In this document: positions 26,662 through 35,580 of the stretch, piece after piece | How the letters are laid out: the number at the start of each line of letters is the position of its first letter | How positions within the stretch are numbered: the stretch's first letter is position 1 | Source of the DNA: Steroidobacter gossypii | GTDB lineage: Bacteria; Pseudomonadota; Gammaproteobacteria; Steroidobacterales; Steroidobacteraceae | NCBI RefSeq assembly: GCF_016801985.1 | Contig: NZ_JAEVLS010000009.1 | Coordinates: 145,247-209,246 of the forward strand | Length of the DNA: 64,000 nt | Reading direction: 5' to 3' | Notes under the pieces: generated by a model | What the model saw: the letters and a program-made list of their open reading frames with translations, nothing else | The model's database searches: none | What the model was told of the DNA's origin: nothing | Made by a program: the position numbers and the translations under genes

Positions 26662-28026
26662 TTGAACGATAACAATTTCCCCGCCGAGATCATCGATGAG
26701 GCGAGCGCTCCCCACGTCGTGGCGCGCGAACACCACCCGATCTCGCGCGCCAACATCTCCTCGAATGCGCTGAAGGTCCTGTACCGGCTCAAGGAGGCCG
26801 GTTACCAGGCGTTTCTGGTGGGTGGCGCCGTGCGCGACCTGCTGCTGGGCCTGCAGCCCAAGGATTTCGACGTCGCCACCAACGCGCATCCCGACCAGGT
26901 GAAGCAACTGTTTCGCAATTGCCGCCTGATCGGCCGGCGCTTCCACCTGGCGCATGTGCGCTTCGGCTACGAGATCATCGAAGTCGCCACGTTCCGCGCG
27001 GCCCATACGACCATCGATGAGGACAACAGCGTCGATGAAGCCGGGCATCGCGTGCTCGATGAGCGCGGCCGCATCCTGCGCGACAATCTGTACGGCACCA
27101 TCGAAGAAGATGTGTGGCGGCGGGATTTCACCGCCAATGCGCTCTACTACAACATCAGCGACTTCTCGGTTTGGGATTACGTCGGCGGTTATGAAGACGC
27201 GCAGGCGCGCGTGCTGCGTCTGATTGGCGATCCGGAAACGCGCTATCGCGAAGATCCCGTGCGCATGTTGCGCGCGGTTCGATTCGCGGCGAAGCTCAAC
27301 TTCGGCATTCACATCGATACGGCGACGCCGATTCCGAAGCTTGCGTGGATGCTCGACGGAGTGCCGCCGGCGCGGCTGTTCGATGAAGTGAACAAGATGT
27401 TTCTCGCCGGCTATGCAATCCGCTCGTTCGAGCTGCTGTGGGACCTGGGTCTGCTCGAGCATCTGTTCCCCGATCTGGCCGCGGCCCTGAACGCGGATCG
27501 AAACAGCCTGGCCGCGCGCGTGTTGCGATTGGGTTTGGAAGGAACCGATGAGCGCGTGCGCGCCGACAAGTCGGTCACGCCGACCTTTCTGTTCGCCGTG
27601 TTGCTGTGGCCGTCCATTCAGCAGGCGTTTGCCAAATTGAAGCCGGAGCAGGGCGCGGATCTGCAAGCGCTGCTGGCGGCTTGCGATCAGGTGACGGCGC
27701 GTCAGCAGGCGCGAGTGGCGGTACCGAAGCGTTTTACCTTGCCGCTGCGGGAGATCGTGGGTCTGCAGCCGCGCTTTGCGTATCGCGAAGGCCGCCGGGC
27801 GTTGCGTCTGCTCGATCATCCGCGATTCCGCGCAGCCTATGATTTTCTTCTGCTGCGTGCGGCCGCTGGCGAAGTCGATCAAGAGCTCGCGCAGTGGTGG
27901 ACGGACATTCAGACGATGTCGGTCGAGCAGCGCACGGCCATGGTCGAACAAGGCGGCAGTGGTGCGCCCGAAGGCGGGCAGCGTCGCCGCCGTCGTCGAC
28001 GCCGTCCCCGGCCGCCCGCTGCTTGA
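26662..28026 (+). CDS. pcnB: Poly(A) polymerase I
   Basis: Adds 3' poly(A) tails that promote RNA decay. It belongs to the class II nucleotidyltransferases with tRNA CCA-adding enzymes. The catalytic motif is FLVGGAVRDLLLG followed by KDFDVATNA, and the RRDFTANALYYN and LRAVRFAAKL motifs follow. The Arg-rich C-terminus (GGQRRRRRRRRPRPPAA-like) is characteristic of PcnB rather than Cca. No ATG is available; TTG at 26662 gives MNDNNFPAEII. The family's lead arginine-serine region is kept (HHPISRANIS). Length is 454 residues. The stop overlaps a possible folK start. Confidence 0.93.
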   Translation: MNDNNFPAEIIDEASAPHVVAREHHPISRANISSNALKVLYRLKEAGYQAFLVGGAVRDLLLGLQPKDFDVATNAHPDQVKQLFRNCRLIGRRFHLAHVRFGYEIIEVATFRAAHTTIDEDNSVDEAGHRVLDERGRILRDNLYGTIEEDVWRRDFTANALYYNISDFSVWDYVGGYEDAQARVLRLIGDPETRYREDPVRMLRAVRFAAKLNFGIHIDTATPIPKLAWMLDGVPPARLFDEVNKMFLAGYAIRSFELLWDLGLLEHLFPDLAAALNADRNSLAARVLRLGLEGTDERVRADKSVTPTFLFAVLLWPSIQQAFAKLKPEQGADLQALLAACDQVTARQQARVAVPKRFTLPLREIVGLQPRFAYREGRRALRLLDHPRFRAAYDFLLLRAAAGEVDQELAQWWTDIQTMSVEQRTAMVEQGGSGAPEGGQRRRRRRRRPRPPAA

Positions 28027-28052
28027 ACGCCAGCACTTTCACAGCGTCCGCA

Positions 28053-28556
28053 GTGTGGTTTCCGGCGTATGTCGCACTCGGCAGCAATCTAGATCAGCCG
28101 TGCGTGCAGATCGAGCTTGCGTTCGCAGCGCTTGCGCGCCTGACGAAGTGCCGCCTCGTCGCGCGTTCCCTTCTGTATCGGACGCAGCCGCTCGGCCCAC
28201 AGGATCAACCTGAATTCGTCAATGCCGCGGCAGGTCTGTTAACGCAGCTGACGGCGCGCGAGCTGTTGATGGAGTTGAAAAGACTGGAGCGCGCATTGGG
28301 TCGCGAGCTGCCGGTGGTGCGCTGGGGCCCGCGACGGATCGATCTCGATTTGCTGGTCTATGCCGATGCGCAGATTTCGGAAAGCGATCTGACGGTGCCG
28401 CATCGTGGTCTGCCTGAGCGCAACTTCGTCCTGTATCCTTTGCGGGATATCGCCCCCGAGCTGCTCGTTCCCGGTCACGGGCGTGTCCGGCAGCTTGCGG
28501 CGCGCGTCGGAGGCGCCGGCTTGGCGCCGCTCGCCGACGCTCCAGGCGTTCAATGA
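28053..28556 (+). CDS. folK: 2-amino-4-hydroxy-6-hydroxymethyldihydropteridine diphosphokinase
   Basis: Pyrophosphorylates the pterin intermediate of folate synthesis. The N-terminal AYVALGSNL, the central RWGPRRIDLDLLVY and the VPHRGLPERNFVLYPL motif are all present. The start is uncertain: GTG at 28053 gives MWFPAYVALGSNL, close to the family consensus, while TTG at 28023 would overlap the pcnB stop and add 10 residues. Neither has a good ribosome site. The gene overlaps the deoxynucleoside kinase by 4 bases. Confidence 0.9.
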   Translation: MWFPAYVALGSNLDQPCVQIELAFAALARLTKCRLVARSLLYRTQPLGPQDQPEFVNAAAGLLTQLTARELLMELKRLERALGRELPVVRWGPRRIDLDLLVYADAQISESDLTVPHRGLPERNFVLYPLRDIAPELLVPGHGRVRQLAARVGGAGLAPLADAPGVQ

Positions 28557-29239
28557 ACAATCCAGCGGTGGACATGACCGAGCAGTCTCTCATTCCAACG
28601 CCGCATCGCTTGATCGTGGTCGAAGGACCGATCGGCGTCGGCAAGACCAGTCTCGCCCGACGGCTGGCGCGCAGCTTCGGCAGCGAGCTGATCCTGGAGC
28701 AGGCCGACGAGAATCCGTTCCTCGAGCGTTTCTACAAGAACCCGCGTTCGGCCGCGCTGCAGACCCAATTGTTCTTTTTATTCCAGCGTACGCGCCAGCT
28801 CGAGGACATCCGCCAGCACGACCTGTTCGACACGGTGCGCGTCGCCGACTATCTGCTCGATAAGGACAGGCTGTTCGCGCAACTGACGCTGGATGAAGAA
28901 GAGTTCTCGCTCTACGAGCAGGTCTACGCACGGCTCGCCGTCGATGCGCCTGCGCCGGATCTGGTGATCTATCTGCAAGCGCCGGTCGATGTTCTGCGCG
29001 AGCGCATCGAGCGGCGCGGGATCAAGTACGAGCAGAACATCGAGAGGAACTATCTCGAGCGCCTGCAGGAAACGTACGCACGATTCTTCCACGAATACGA
29101 CGCCTCGCCGCTGTTGATCGTGAACGCCGCCCAGGCGGACTTCGTCAACAACGATCACGACTATGGGCAGTTGCTGGAGCAGGTGATTCGCACCCGTCGC
29201 GGCCGGCACTATTACAACCCCCTGACGAGCGCCGTCTGA
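28553..29239 (+). CDS. Deoxynucleoside kinase (dAdo/dGuo-type)
   Basis: Phosphorylates deoxynucleosides in salvage. The P-loop is VVEGPIGVGKTSLARRL, followed by a DENPFLERFYKNP segment, a DYLLDKDRLFA block and the lid motif ERIERRGIKYEQNIE. A DR(S/Y)-type motif is represented by LDKDR. The length of 228 residues is normal for bacterial enzymes of this family. Which base it prefers cannot be read here. Genes of this type sit between folK and panB in several gammaproteobacteria. Its ATG overlaps the folK stop; an internal ATG at 28574 has a better ribosome site. Confidence 0.88.
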   Translation: MNNPAVDMTEQSLIPTPHRLIVVEGPIGVGKTSLARRLARSFGSELILEQADENPFLERFYKNPRSAALQTQLFFLFQRTRQLEDIRQHDLFDTVRVADYLLDKDRLFAQLTLDEEEFSLYEQVYARLAVDAPAPDLVIYLQAPVDVLRERIERRGIKYEQNIERNYLERLQETYARFFHEYDASPLLIVNAAQADFVNNDHDYGQLLEQVIRTRRGRHYYNPLTSAV

Positions 29240-29388
29240 CGCCCGCGGTGTGGGTCCCGCCGGGCGGATTCTTGACCTGACGCGACAGTCGGCGTACCCG
29301 TAGCCCACTTGATAAGGCTGTCATGACCCTCAGTTTGACTGTCGGGACCGCCCTGGGCATTCTTCCCGCCCCGCCGTAGCTCACCGCC

Positions 29389-30216
29389 ATGTACAAGCAC
29401 CTTCAAGAGCGTTACGCGCCACGACCCCCGGTCAACGTCGGCACTCTCGTCAAGATGAAGGCGGAGGGCGAGAAAATCGCCGCCATCACCGCCTATGACG
29501 CCAGCTTCGCCACGATGGTGGACGATGCCGGCGTGGACGTGGTGCTGGTCGGCGACTCCCTCGGCATGGTCATCCAGGGTCACGACACCACGGTGCCGGT
29601 GACCCTCAACGACATCATCTATCACACCCGCGCCGTGGCCAAAGGGCTGTACCGGCCGTTCCTGATCGCGGACATGCCGTTCATGACCTATGCCTCGCGC
29701 GAGCAGGCATTGGAAAACGCGGTGCGCCTGATGCAGGAGGGCGGCGCCAAGATGGTGAAGCTCGAAGGCGGCGCGGGTCAGGTCGAGATCGTCGAATTTC
29801 TCGCCAGTCACGACATCGCCGTGTGTGCGCATCTGGGGCTCAAGCCTCAGTCGGTGCACAAGGTCGGCGGCTTTCGCGTCCAGGGGCGCGAAGAACAGGC
29901 GGCCGAACAGATGTTGAAGGATGCGCAGGCGCTGGAGGCGGCGGGCGCGGACATCGTGCTGCTCGAATGCATTCCCGCGGCGCTGGGCAAGCACATCACC
30001 GAACAATTGCACGTGCCGGTCATCGGCATCGGCGCAGGCCCGGATACCGACGGGCAGATCCTCGTGCTGTACGACGTGCTGGATATCACGTCGGGCCGCA
30101 AACCCAAGTTCTCGAAAAATTTCCTGGCCGGCCGCGACAGCGCCCTGGAAGCCATCAAGGCGTACACGCAGGCCGTGAAGAGCAAGGAATATCCCGGCCC
30201 CGAGCATTGTTTCTAA
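29389..30216 (+). CDS. panB: 3-methyl-2-oxobutanoate hydroxymethyltransferase
   Basis: First step of pantothenate synthesis: transfers a hydroxymethyl group from methylene-THF to ketoisovalerate. Motifs include ITAYDASFATMVDDAGVD and VLVGDSLGMVIQGHDTT, with the metal-binding Asp in GDS. GGAKMVKLEGG and the C-terminal IGIGAGPDTDGQILVLYDVL follow. Length is 275 residues. It is followed by panC after three bases. A 149-bp gap upstream may hold a promoter (a TTGACC lies near 29272). Confidence 0.96.
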   Translation: MYKHLQERYAPRPPVNVGTLVKMKAEGEKIAAITAYDASFATMVDDAGVDVVLVGDSLGMVIQGHDTTVPVTLNDIIYHTRAVAKGLYRPFLIADMPFMTYASREQALENAVRLMQEGGAKMVKLEGGAGQVEIVEFLASHDIAVCAHLGLKPQSVHKVGGFRVQGREEQAAEQMLKDAQALEAAGADIVLLECIPAALGKHITEQLHVPVIGIGAGPDTDGQILVLYDVLDITSGRKPKFSKNFLAGRDSALEAIKAYTQAVKSKEYPGPEHCF

Positions 30217-30219
30217 GCA

Positions 30220-31083
30220 ATGGCTAAAACCTTAGATGTGGTGGCTCGTCCACACGAGTTGCGCGAGCGCGTGTCGCAGTGGCGCCGCAAGGGCGAGCGC
30301 ATCGCTTTCGTGCCCACCATGGGCAATCTGCATGCGGGCCACGGCAGCCTGGTGAGTCGCGCCTCCGAGCTCGCCGAGCACGTCATCGTCAGTATCTTCG
30401 TCAACCCGCTGCAGTTCGGGCCGAACGAAGACTTCGCCGCGTATCCGCGCACTCCAGAGGACGATCGACAGCTGCTGCAGTCGTTGAACGTGGAGGTGTT
30501 GTTCGCTCCGGAGGTCGACGACATCTATCCGCGCGGGCAGGAAGCGACGGCGCGAGTGCACGTGCCGGGTCTCGAAGACATTCTGTGTGGCGCGTTCCGC
30601 CCTGGCCATTTCATGGGCGTGGCGACGGTCGTGACCAAGTTGCTGAACCTGGTGCAGCCCGACGTGGCGTTGTTCGGCGAGAAAGATTTTCAGCAGCTGA
30701 TGATCATTCGCCGCGCGGCGGTCGATCTCTGCATGCCGATTGATATCGTCGGAGTGCAGACCACGCGAGAAAAAGATGGCCTCGCGATGAGCTCGCGCAA
30801 TCGTTATCTGCTGCCCGAGCAGCGGGCCGTAGCGCCGCAGATCTTTGCCGCGCTGGAAAGCGCGCGAGTGGCGATCGAATCGGGCGCCACCGACTACCCA
30901 AGCCTGGAACGCGCTGGCGCCGAGGCTCTGCAGAAGGCGGGCTTCCGCCCGGACTATTTCGCGATTCGCGATGCGAATACGTTGCAACTTCCCGAGGCCG
31001 GATCGAGCGATCTGGTGGTCCTCACCGCCGCGCGCATCGGGCGCGCCCGCCTCATCGACAACGTCCGCGCCAAAAAGAAGTGA
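30220..31083 (+). CDS. panC: Pantothenate synthetase
   Basis: ATP-dependent condensation of pantoate with beta-alanine. The nucleotide-binding motifs are PTMGNLHAGHGSLV (HxGH type) and the loop DGLAMSSRNRYL. FGEKDFQQLMIIRR is typical of the family. Length is 287 residues. The aspartate decarboxylase panD is not in this window. The stop codon directly abuts a heptamer tract that also forms the 3' end of convergent queG. Confidence 0.96.
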   Translation: MAKTLDVVARPHELRERVSQWRRKGERIAFVPTMGNLHAGHGSLVSRASELAEHVIVSIFVNPLQFGPNEDFAAYPRTPEDDRQLLQSLNVEVLFAPEVDDIYPRGQEATARVHVPGLEDILCGAFRPGHFMGVATVVTKLLNLVQPDVALFGEKDFQQLMIIRRAAVDLCMPIDIVGVQTTREKDGLAMSSRNRYLLPEQRAVAPQIFAALESARVAIESGATDYPSLERAGAEALQKAGFRPDYFAIRDANTLQLPEAGSSDLVVLTAARIGRARLIDNVRAKKK

Positions 31084-31106
31084 CTAGTAACTAGTGACTG
31101 GTGACT
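31081..31106. repeat. Heptamer tract B, coding for the QueG C-terminus
   Basis: Plus-strand units are a partial TGACT, then AGTAACT, AGTGACT and GGTGACT. Read on the minus strand they give AGTCACC, AGTCACT and AGTTACT, the same units as tract A after prfC. The tract contains the panC stop at its left edge and encodes the last residues of queG (about SPVTSY) plus its TAG stop. Confidence 0.8.
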
Positions 31107-32178
31107 TGTCAGAGGCGCGGCGGTGCTGGGCGAGCGCCCAGTCCACATGCTCGCGTACCAGAGCTGAGGGATCACCTTTGCGGGATTCGAGCGAGCGTAC
31201 GACTTCCTCGCTCGTCGGCGCGTTGCCCAACGCGACTGCAATGTTTCTAAGCCAGCATTCGTAGCCGATGCGTCGGATCGCGCTACCCTCGGTGCGCCCC
31301 AGAAATTCCTCTTCGGTCCACGCGAACAGTTCGACCAGCTTGCTGCCATCCAGCGCGTGACGCGCCACGAAATCCGCCTCGCTGGTGAAGCGTGCGAATT
31401 TGTTCCAGGGGCACACCAACTGACAATCATCGCAGCCATAAATACGGTTGCCCATGGCTTTGCGAAACTGCTCCGGGATGGCCTCGCGAAGCTCGATGGT
31501 CAGATACGAAATGCATCGAGTGGCGTCCAGCTCGTACGGCCCGACGATGGCCTGCGTCGGGCACACATCGATGCAGGCCCGACAGGTGCCGCAATGATTG
31601 GTCTCCGGCTCGTCCACCGGCAACGGCAGATCGGTGAGGATCTCGCCCAGAAAAAAGTATGAGCCGGCGCGGCGATTGATGAGATTGGTGTGCTTGCCGA
31701 TCCAGCCGAGGCCGGCGTTGCGCGCGAAGGCTTTCTCCAGCACCGGGCCGCTATCGACGAATACGCGATGCGATTGCGACGCGCTGTGCGCCTGAATTTT
31801 CTCCGCGAGCCTGGCGAGTCGACGCCGCAGTACCTTGTGATAATCGCGGCCGAGCGCGTAGCGCGAGACATAACCCCGCTCTGGATCTTCCAGAATCTGC
31901 TCCGCGCCCTGCGAATTCGGAGGCAAGTAGTCCATGCGCACCGAGATTACGCGCAGCGTGCCGGGCACCAGCTCATGGGGACGCGCGCGCCGGGCACCGT
32001 GGCGCTCCATATATTCCATCGCGCCATGGCGGCCTTTCTCGAGCCAGCGCATCAGCCGCGCTTCATCCTCGGGCAAGTCGATGCCGGCGATGCCGAGCTG
32101 CTGAAAGCCGAGGTCGCGACTCCACTGGCGAATCGAGCTGACGAGCTCGCTGTAATCGGGCGGGGCGGGCAGGGACAT
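31084..32178 (-). CDS. queG: Epoxyqueuosine reductase
   Basis: Cobalamin-dependent iron-sulfur enzyme for the last step of queuosine tRNA modification. Two 4Fe-4S motifs are intact: CGTCRACIDVCPTQAI and CDDCQLVCPWNK. The DUF1730 N-terminal domain contains RVISVRMDYLP and YALGRDYHKVLRRRL. The length of 364 residues is typical. The final residues DKSPVTSY are encoded by a heptamer tract and are probably not part of the ancestral enzyme. It is divergent from nnrDE. Confidence 0.95.
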   Translation of the reverse strand: MSLPAPPDYSELVSSIRQWSRDLGFQQLGIAGIDLPEDEARLMRWLEKGRHGAMEYMERHGARRARPHELVPGTLRVISVRMDYLPPNSQGAEQILEDPERGYVSRYALGRDYHKVLRRRLARLAEKIQAHSASQSHRVFVDSGPVLEKAFARNAGLGWIGKHTNLINRRAGSYFFLGEILTDLPLPVDEPETNHCGTCRACIDVCPTQAIVGPYELDATRCISYLTIELREAIPEQFRKAMGNRIYGCDDCQLVCPWNKFARFTSEADFVARHALDGSKLVELFAWTEEEFLGRTEGSAIRRIGYECWLRNIAVALGNAPTSEEVVRSLESRKGDPSALVREHVDWALAQHRRASDKSPVTSY

Positions 32179-32252
32179 GGCGCAATTCTGGCAGAACCGC
32201 GCTCATTCATTCCCGGCTTCTGCATCGAGGCGAGGCCTTGCAGGCGATTCAA

Positions 32253-32281
32253 GGGGTTTTCGGTAGGGGGTTTTTGGTAGG
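32253..32281. repeat. Tract C: 14-bp (2 x 7) direct repeat upstream of nnrDE
   Basis: GGGGTTTTCGGTA is followed immediately by GGGGGTTTTTGGTA and a GG. In a seven-base register it reads AGGGGTT, TTCGGTA, GGGGGTT, TTTGGTA. It lies in the leader of nnrDE, ending 8 bases before the ATG. Its sequence differs from tracts A and B but the period is the same. Confidence 0.6.
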
Positions 32282-32289
32282 CTTCAGCC

Positions 32290-33780
32290 ATGAAGCCGTT
32301 GCCGTTGGCAGTCCATACCGCCGCAGAAGTGCGCGCGCTCGATCGCCACGCGATCGACGATCTGCACATTCCTTCCTACACGCTGATGACGCAGGCGGGT
32401 GAGGCCGCGGTACTGGCCCTACGCAGTTGCTGGCCGTCGAAGCAACGGATCGTGGTGATCTGCGGGCCCGGCAACAACGGCGGCGATGGCTATGTCGCTG
32501 CGCGCCTGGCGCGCTCGATGCGCATCGATGTCTCTCTGATCTCACTGGTAGATCCCGCCAAGCTGCGAGGCGATGCGCGACGTGCCCACGATGACTTCGT
32601 GGCCGCAGGCGGTATCGTTCAGCCATGGAGCGAAGACTGTCTTGCGAATGCAGAGGTCGTCATCGACGCCATCTTCGGCACCGGCCTGTCGCGTTCGCTG
32701 GATGCGGCGATGATCGAGCGCATCCATGCGATCAACGACTGTGGCGCGCCGATTCTGTCGCTCGATATTCCAAGCGGCCTCGACGCCGACACCGGCGCGG
32801 TGTGGGGCGCGGCCATCATGGCCGAGCGCACTCTGTCGTTCATCGGCCTGAAACTGGGGTTCTATCTGGGCGAAGGGCCGAATCACACCGGCATCGTGCT
32901 GTTCGACGATCTGGACTTGCCGGCCGGCGCCACTGAGTTCATTGCGCCCTCGGCGTTGCGCATCGATGAAAACGCGGTCGCTCAGCTGTTGCCGCGGCGA
33001 CGTCGGACGACTCACAAAGGTCAGCAAGGCAGTGTGCTCGTCATCGGTGGCGGCATCGGCATGGCCGGCGCCGCGCGAATGGCGGGCGAGGCGGCCCTGC
33101 GCGCCGGCGCGGGGCTCGTCACCGTGGCGACCTGGCCGGAAAACGTCGCTTCCATCACGGCGAGCCGTCCCGAGCTGATGTGTCGCGGCGTCGAGGGGGC
33201 GAGCGAGCTTGCGCCCATGATCGAGCGCGCCGATGTGCTCGCGATCGGTCCAGGCCTCGGGACCGGCGAATGGGGCAGGGCGCTGCTCGACATCGCGCTC
33301 GAGAGCGACAAGCCCACGGTCATCGATGCCGACGCGCTCAACCTGCTGGCGCAGGAGCCGTGCGCGAATTGCAAATGGATTCTGACGCCGCATCCCGGCG
33401 AGGCGGGCCGTCTGCTGGGCATCGGGACCGCCGACGTTCAAAGCAATCGCCTGCAGGCGGCGCGAGACATCGCCGCCCGCTACGGCGGCACGGTGGTGTT
33501 GAAGGGCGCGGGAACCCTGGTCGTCAGCGGCGATTCATTGCCGTACATTTGCGACCAGGGCAATCCAGGCATGGCATCGCCCGGCATGGGCGATGTGCTC
33601 ACCGGCGTGATCGCCGGGATCGCCGCTCAAACCGCCGATCTGCCGGGCGCCGCTCGGGCCGGCGTGCTCGTTCATGCCATGGCTGGAGACATGGCCGCCC
33701 GGCGTGGCGAGCGCGGACTGCTCGCTACCGATCTATTTGGATATCTGCCCACGTGCGTGAACCCGGCACAGCGATTCTGA
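32290..33780 (+). CDS. nnr: Bifunctional NAD(P)H-hydrate epimerase / ADP-dependent dehydratase
   Basis: Repairs hydrated NADH and NADPH. The N-terminal YjeF_N epimerase domain (residues 1-215) has CGPGNNGGDGYVAARLA and LDIPSGLDADTG. The C-terminal dehydratase (about 230-490) has HKGQQGSVLVIGGG, LKGAGTLV, and the catalytic NPGMASPGMGDVLTGVIAG with its Asp. Length of 496 residues is usual for the fused form. The stop overlaps tsaE by 28 bases. It is divergent from queG. Confidence 0.95.
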   Translation: MKPLPLAVHTAAEVRALDRHAIDDLHIPSYTLMTQAGEAAVLALRSCWPSKQRIVVICGPGNNGGDGYVAARLARSMRIDVSLISLVDPAKLRGDARRAHDDFVAAGGIVQPWSEDCLANAEVVIDAIFGTGLSRSLDAAMIERIHAINDCGAPILSLDIPSGLDADTGAVWGAAIMAERTLSFIGLKLGFYLGEGPNHTGIVLFDDLDLPAGATEFIAPSALRIDENAVAQLLPRRRRTTHKGQQGSVLVIGGGIGMAGAARMAGEAALRAGAGLVTVATWPENVASITASRPELMCRGVEGASELAPMIERADVLAIGPGLGTGEWGRALLDIALESDKPTVIDADALNLLAQEPCANCKWILTPHPGEAGRLLGIGTADVQSNRLQAARDIAARYGGTVVLKGAGTLVVSGDSLPYICDQGNPGMASPGMGDVLTGVIAGIAAQTADLPGAARAGVLVHAMAGDMAARRGERGLLATDLFGYLPTCVNPAQRF

Positions 33781-34271
33781 ACGTTCCTTCCGCGGAGCAG
33801 ATGCAAGCGGTGGGGCACGCCATCGGTCGAGCGATCGATGCGCTTGACGCGCCGTTCATCATTGCGCTCGAAGGCGAGCTCGGCGCGGGCAAGACGACGC
33901 TGGTCGGCGGCCTGCTGCGTGCGTACGGCATCACCGGTCCGGTTCGCAGTCCCACCTACACCTTGATCGAACCCTACGAGGCCACGTCGCGACCGCTCTA
34001 CCACCTGGATCTTTATCGGCTGACGGATCCGGATGAAATGGAGCCGCTTGGCGTTCGAGACCTCCTGATCGGCCGAGCGGTGTTGCTGATCGAGTGGCCA
34101 TCGCGGGCCGGCGCGGCGCTTCCCGCCGCCGACCTGTGGATCGAAATCAGCTATCCCGCTGCGGGGATCGACGGCCGGCAGGTCAGGCTAACCCCGCATT
34201 CCTCGAACGGCGCTGCGGTAATGCGACAGATGGTTGCAGCAATACCGGAATTGCGTCTGCTATCTCCATAA
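33753..34271 (+). CDS. tsaE: tRNA threonylcarbamoyladenosine biosynthesis ATPase TsaE
   Basis: ATPase that works with TsaB and TsaD to make t6A at position 37 of ANN-decoding tRNAs. Walker A is EGELGAGKTTLV, followed by GPVRSPTYTLIEPYE, YHLDLYRL and LLIEWPSRAG, all TsaE hallmarks. The GTG at 33753 (MREPGTAILNVPSAEQ) is chosen because it gives a normal 172-residue protein and lies inside the nnr 3' end, suggesting coupling. Confidence 0.93.
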   Translation: MREPGTAILNVPSAEQMQAVGHAIGRAIDALDAPFIIALEGELGAGKTTLVGGLLRAYGITGPVRSPTYTLIEPYEATSRPLYHLDLYRLTDPDEMEPLGVRDLLIGRAVLLIEWPSRAGAALPAADLWIEISYPAAGIDGRQVRLTPHSSNGAAVMRQMVAAIPELRLLSP

Positions 34272-34315
34272 TTTCGTTGAATACTTGAATCGCGGCGGGG
34301 TAGATTACCTGCCCT

Positions 34316-35578
34316 ATGCGAGGCTCCAGGCGAAGCGCGTTTTATGTCACGTGGGCAGGCTGCCTGGGCCTGCTCGTGGCTGCGTTGAGCGCATTCGCGG
34401 CTCAGCCGGTCACGATCAAGGATGTGCGTTTGTGGGCTGGTCCCGATGGCACGCGACTGGTGTTCGATCTGAGCGCGCCGGTCGAGCACTCGCTGTTCAC
34501 CCTCGACAATCCCGATCGCATCGTGGTGGATATTCCTGCCGCGAGTCTGCAAAGCGAGCGTGTGTTGCCCGAAGGCCAGGGCTTCGTGAAGCAGCTGCGC
34601 GCCGGCGCTCAAGCCAACGGCGATTTGCGCGTGGTCGTCGATCTCACCGCGCCCGCCGAACCCAAGACGTTCGCGGTCGGCCCACAAGAGTCTTATGGTC
34701 ATCGCCTGGTGTTGGATCTCACGCCTTCGAAGGGCGCCGCCGCTGCGGCCCCGGCGCCGCTGTCGGTGGTGAAGGCGGCCGCCGATCTGCACGGTCGAGA
34801 TATCGTGGTCGCCATCGATGCAGGTCACGGCGGCGTCGATCCGGGTTCGATCGGCAAGCGCGGCACTTATGAGAAGCATCTGACGCTTGCGATCGCGCGC
34901 CGCTTGAAGGATCGCATCGATAAAGAGCCGGGCATGCGCGCCGTGCTGACGCGCGACAACGACACGTTTGTCGAGCTGCGCGATCGCATCCGCCGCGCGC
35001 GTCGTCAGCAGGCGGACATGTTTGTTTCCATCCATGCCGACTCCTACACCAATCGCTCGGTCGCGGGCTCGTCGGTGTACGTGCTGTCGGCTCGTGGCGC
35101 GAGCGATGAGTCGGCCCGGTGGCTGGCCGATCGCGAGAACGCCGCCGACCTCATTGGTGGCGTGACGCTGGACGATAAGGACAGTGTGCTCGCCTCGGTG
35201 CTGCTGGATCTTTCGCAAAGCGCCAGCATGAGCGCCAGCATCGACGCCGCCGAGCTCGTGATGCAGGAGCTTTATTCGATTGGCAACATCACCAATCGCG
35301 GCGTCAAGCACGCGGGCTTCCTCGTGCTCAAGTCTCCGGACATTCCGTCGCTGCTGGTGGAGACCGGGTTCATCTCCAATCCGGCCGAGGAATCGCGCCT
35401 GCTGGACGCCAAGCACCAGCAGAAACTGGCCGAGGCCATCCACAAGGGCGTGCGCGCGTATTTCTACAGAAACCCGCCGCCGGGCACGATCATCGCCGAG
35501 TTGCGCGCCAAGCAGTCGAGCCCGACGGTGGTGGCCAGCAGCGCGGACACCGAAAAGGCTGCTGGCACAGCGCACTAA
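34316..35578 (+). CDS. N-acetylmuramoyl-L-alanine amidase with AMIN domain
   Basis: Periplasmic zinc amidase that splits septal peptidoglycan in daughter-cell separation (AmiB/AmiC type). A signal peptide occupies residues 1-25 (core CLGLLVAALSAFA). The AMIN domain (about 26-130) targets the septum. The amidase_3 domain (about 160-395) has VAIDAGHGGVDPGSIG with the zinc His, the Glu in YEKHLTLAIARRL, the SIHADSY His and the LVETGFISNP Glu. The 420-residue product has no C-terminal LysM. It follows tsaE by 44 bp. Confidence 0.93.
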   Translation: MRGSRRSAFYVTWAGCLGLLVAALSAFAAQPVTIKDVRLWAGPDGTRLVFDLSAPVEHSLFTLDNPDRIVVDIPAASLQSERVLPEGQGFVKQLRAGAQANGDLRVVVDLTAPAEPKTFAVGPQESYGHRLVLDLTPSKGAAAAAPAPLSVVKAAADLHGRDIVVAIDAGHGGVDPGSIGKRGTYEKHLTLAIARRLKDRIDKEPGMRAVLTRDNDTFVELRDRIRRARRQQADMFVSIHADSYTNRSVAGSSVYVLSARGASDESARWLADRENAADLIGGVTLDDKDSVLASVLLDLSQSASMSASIDAAELVMQELYSIGNITNRGVKHAGFLVLKSPDIPSLLVETGFISNPAEESRLLDAKHQQKLAEAIHKGVRAYFYRNPPPGTIIAELRAKQSSPTVVASSADTEKAAGTAH

Positions 35579-35580
35579 GC

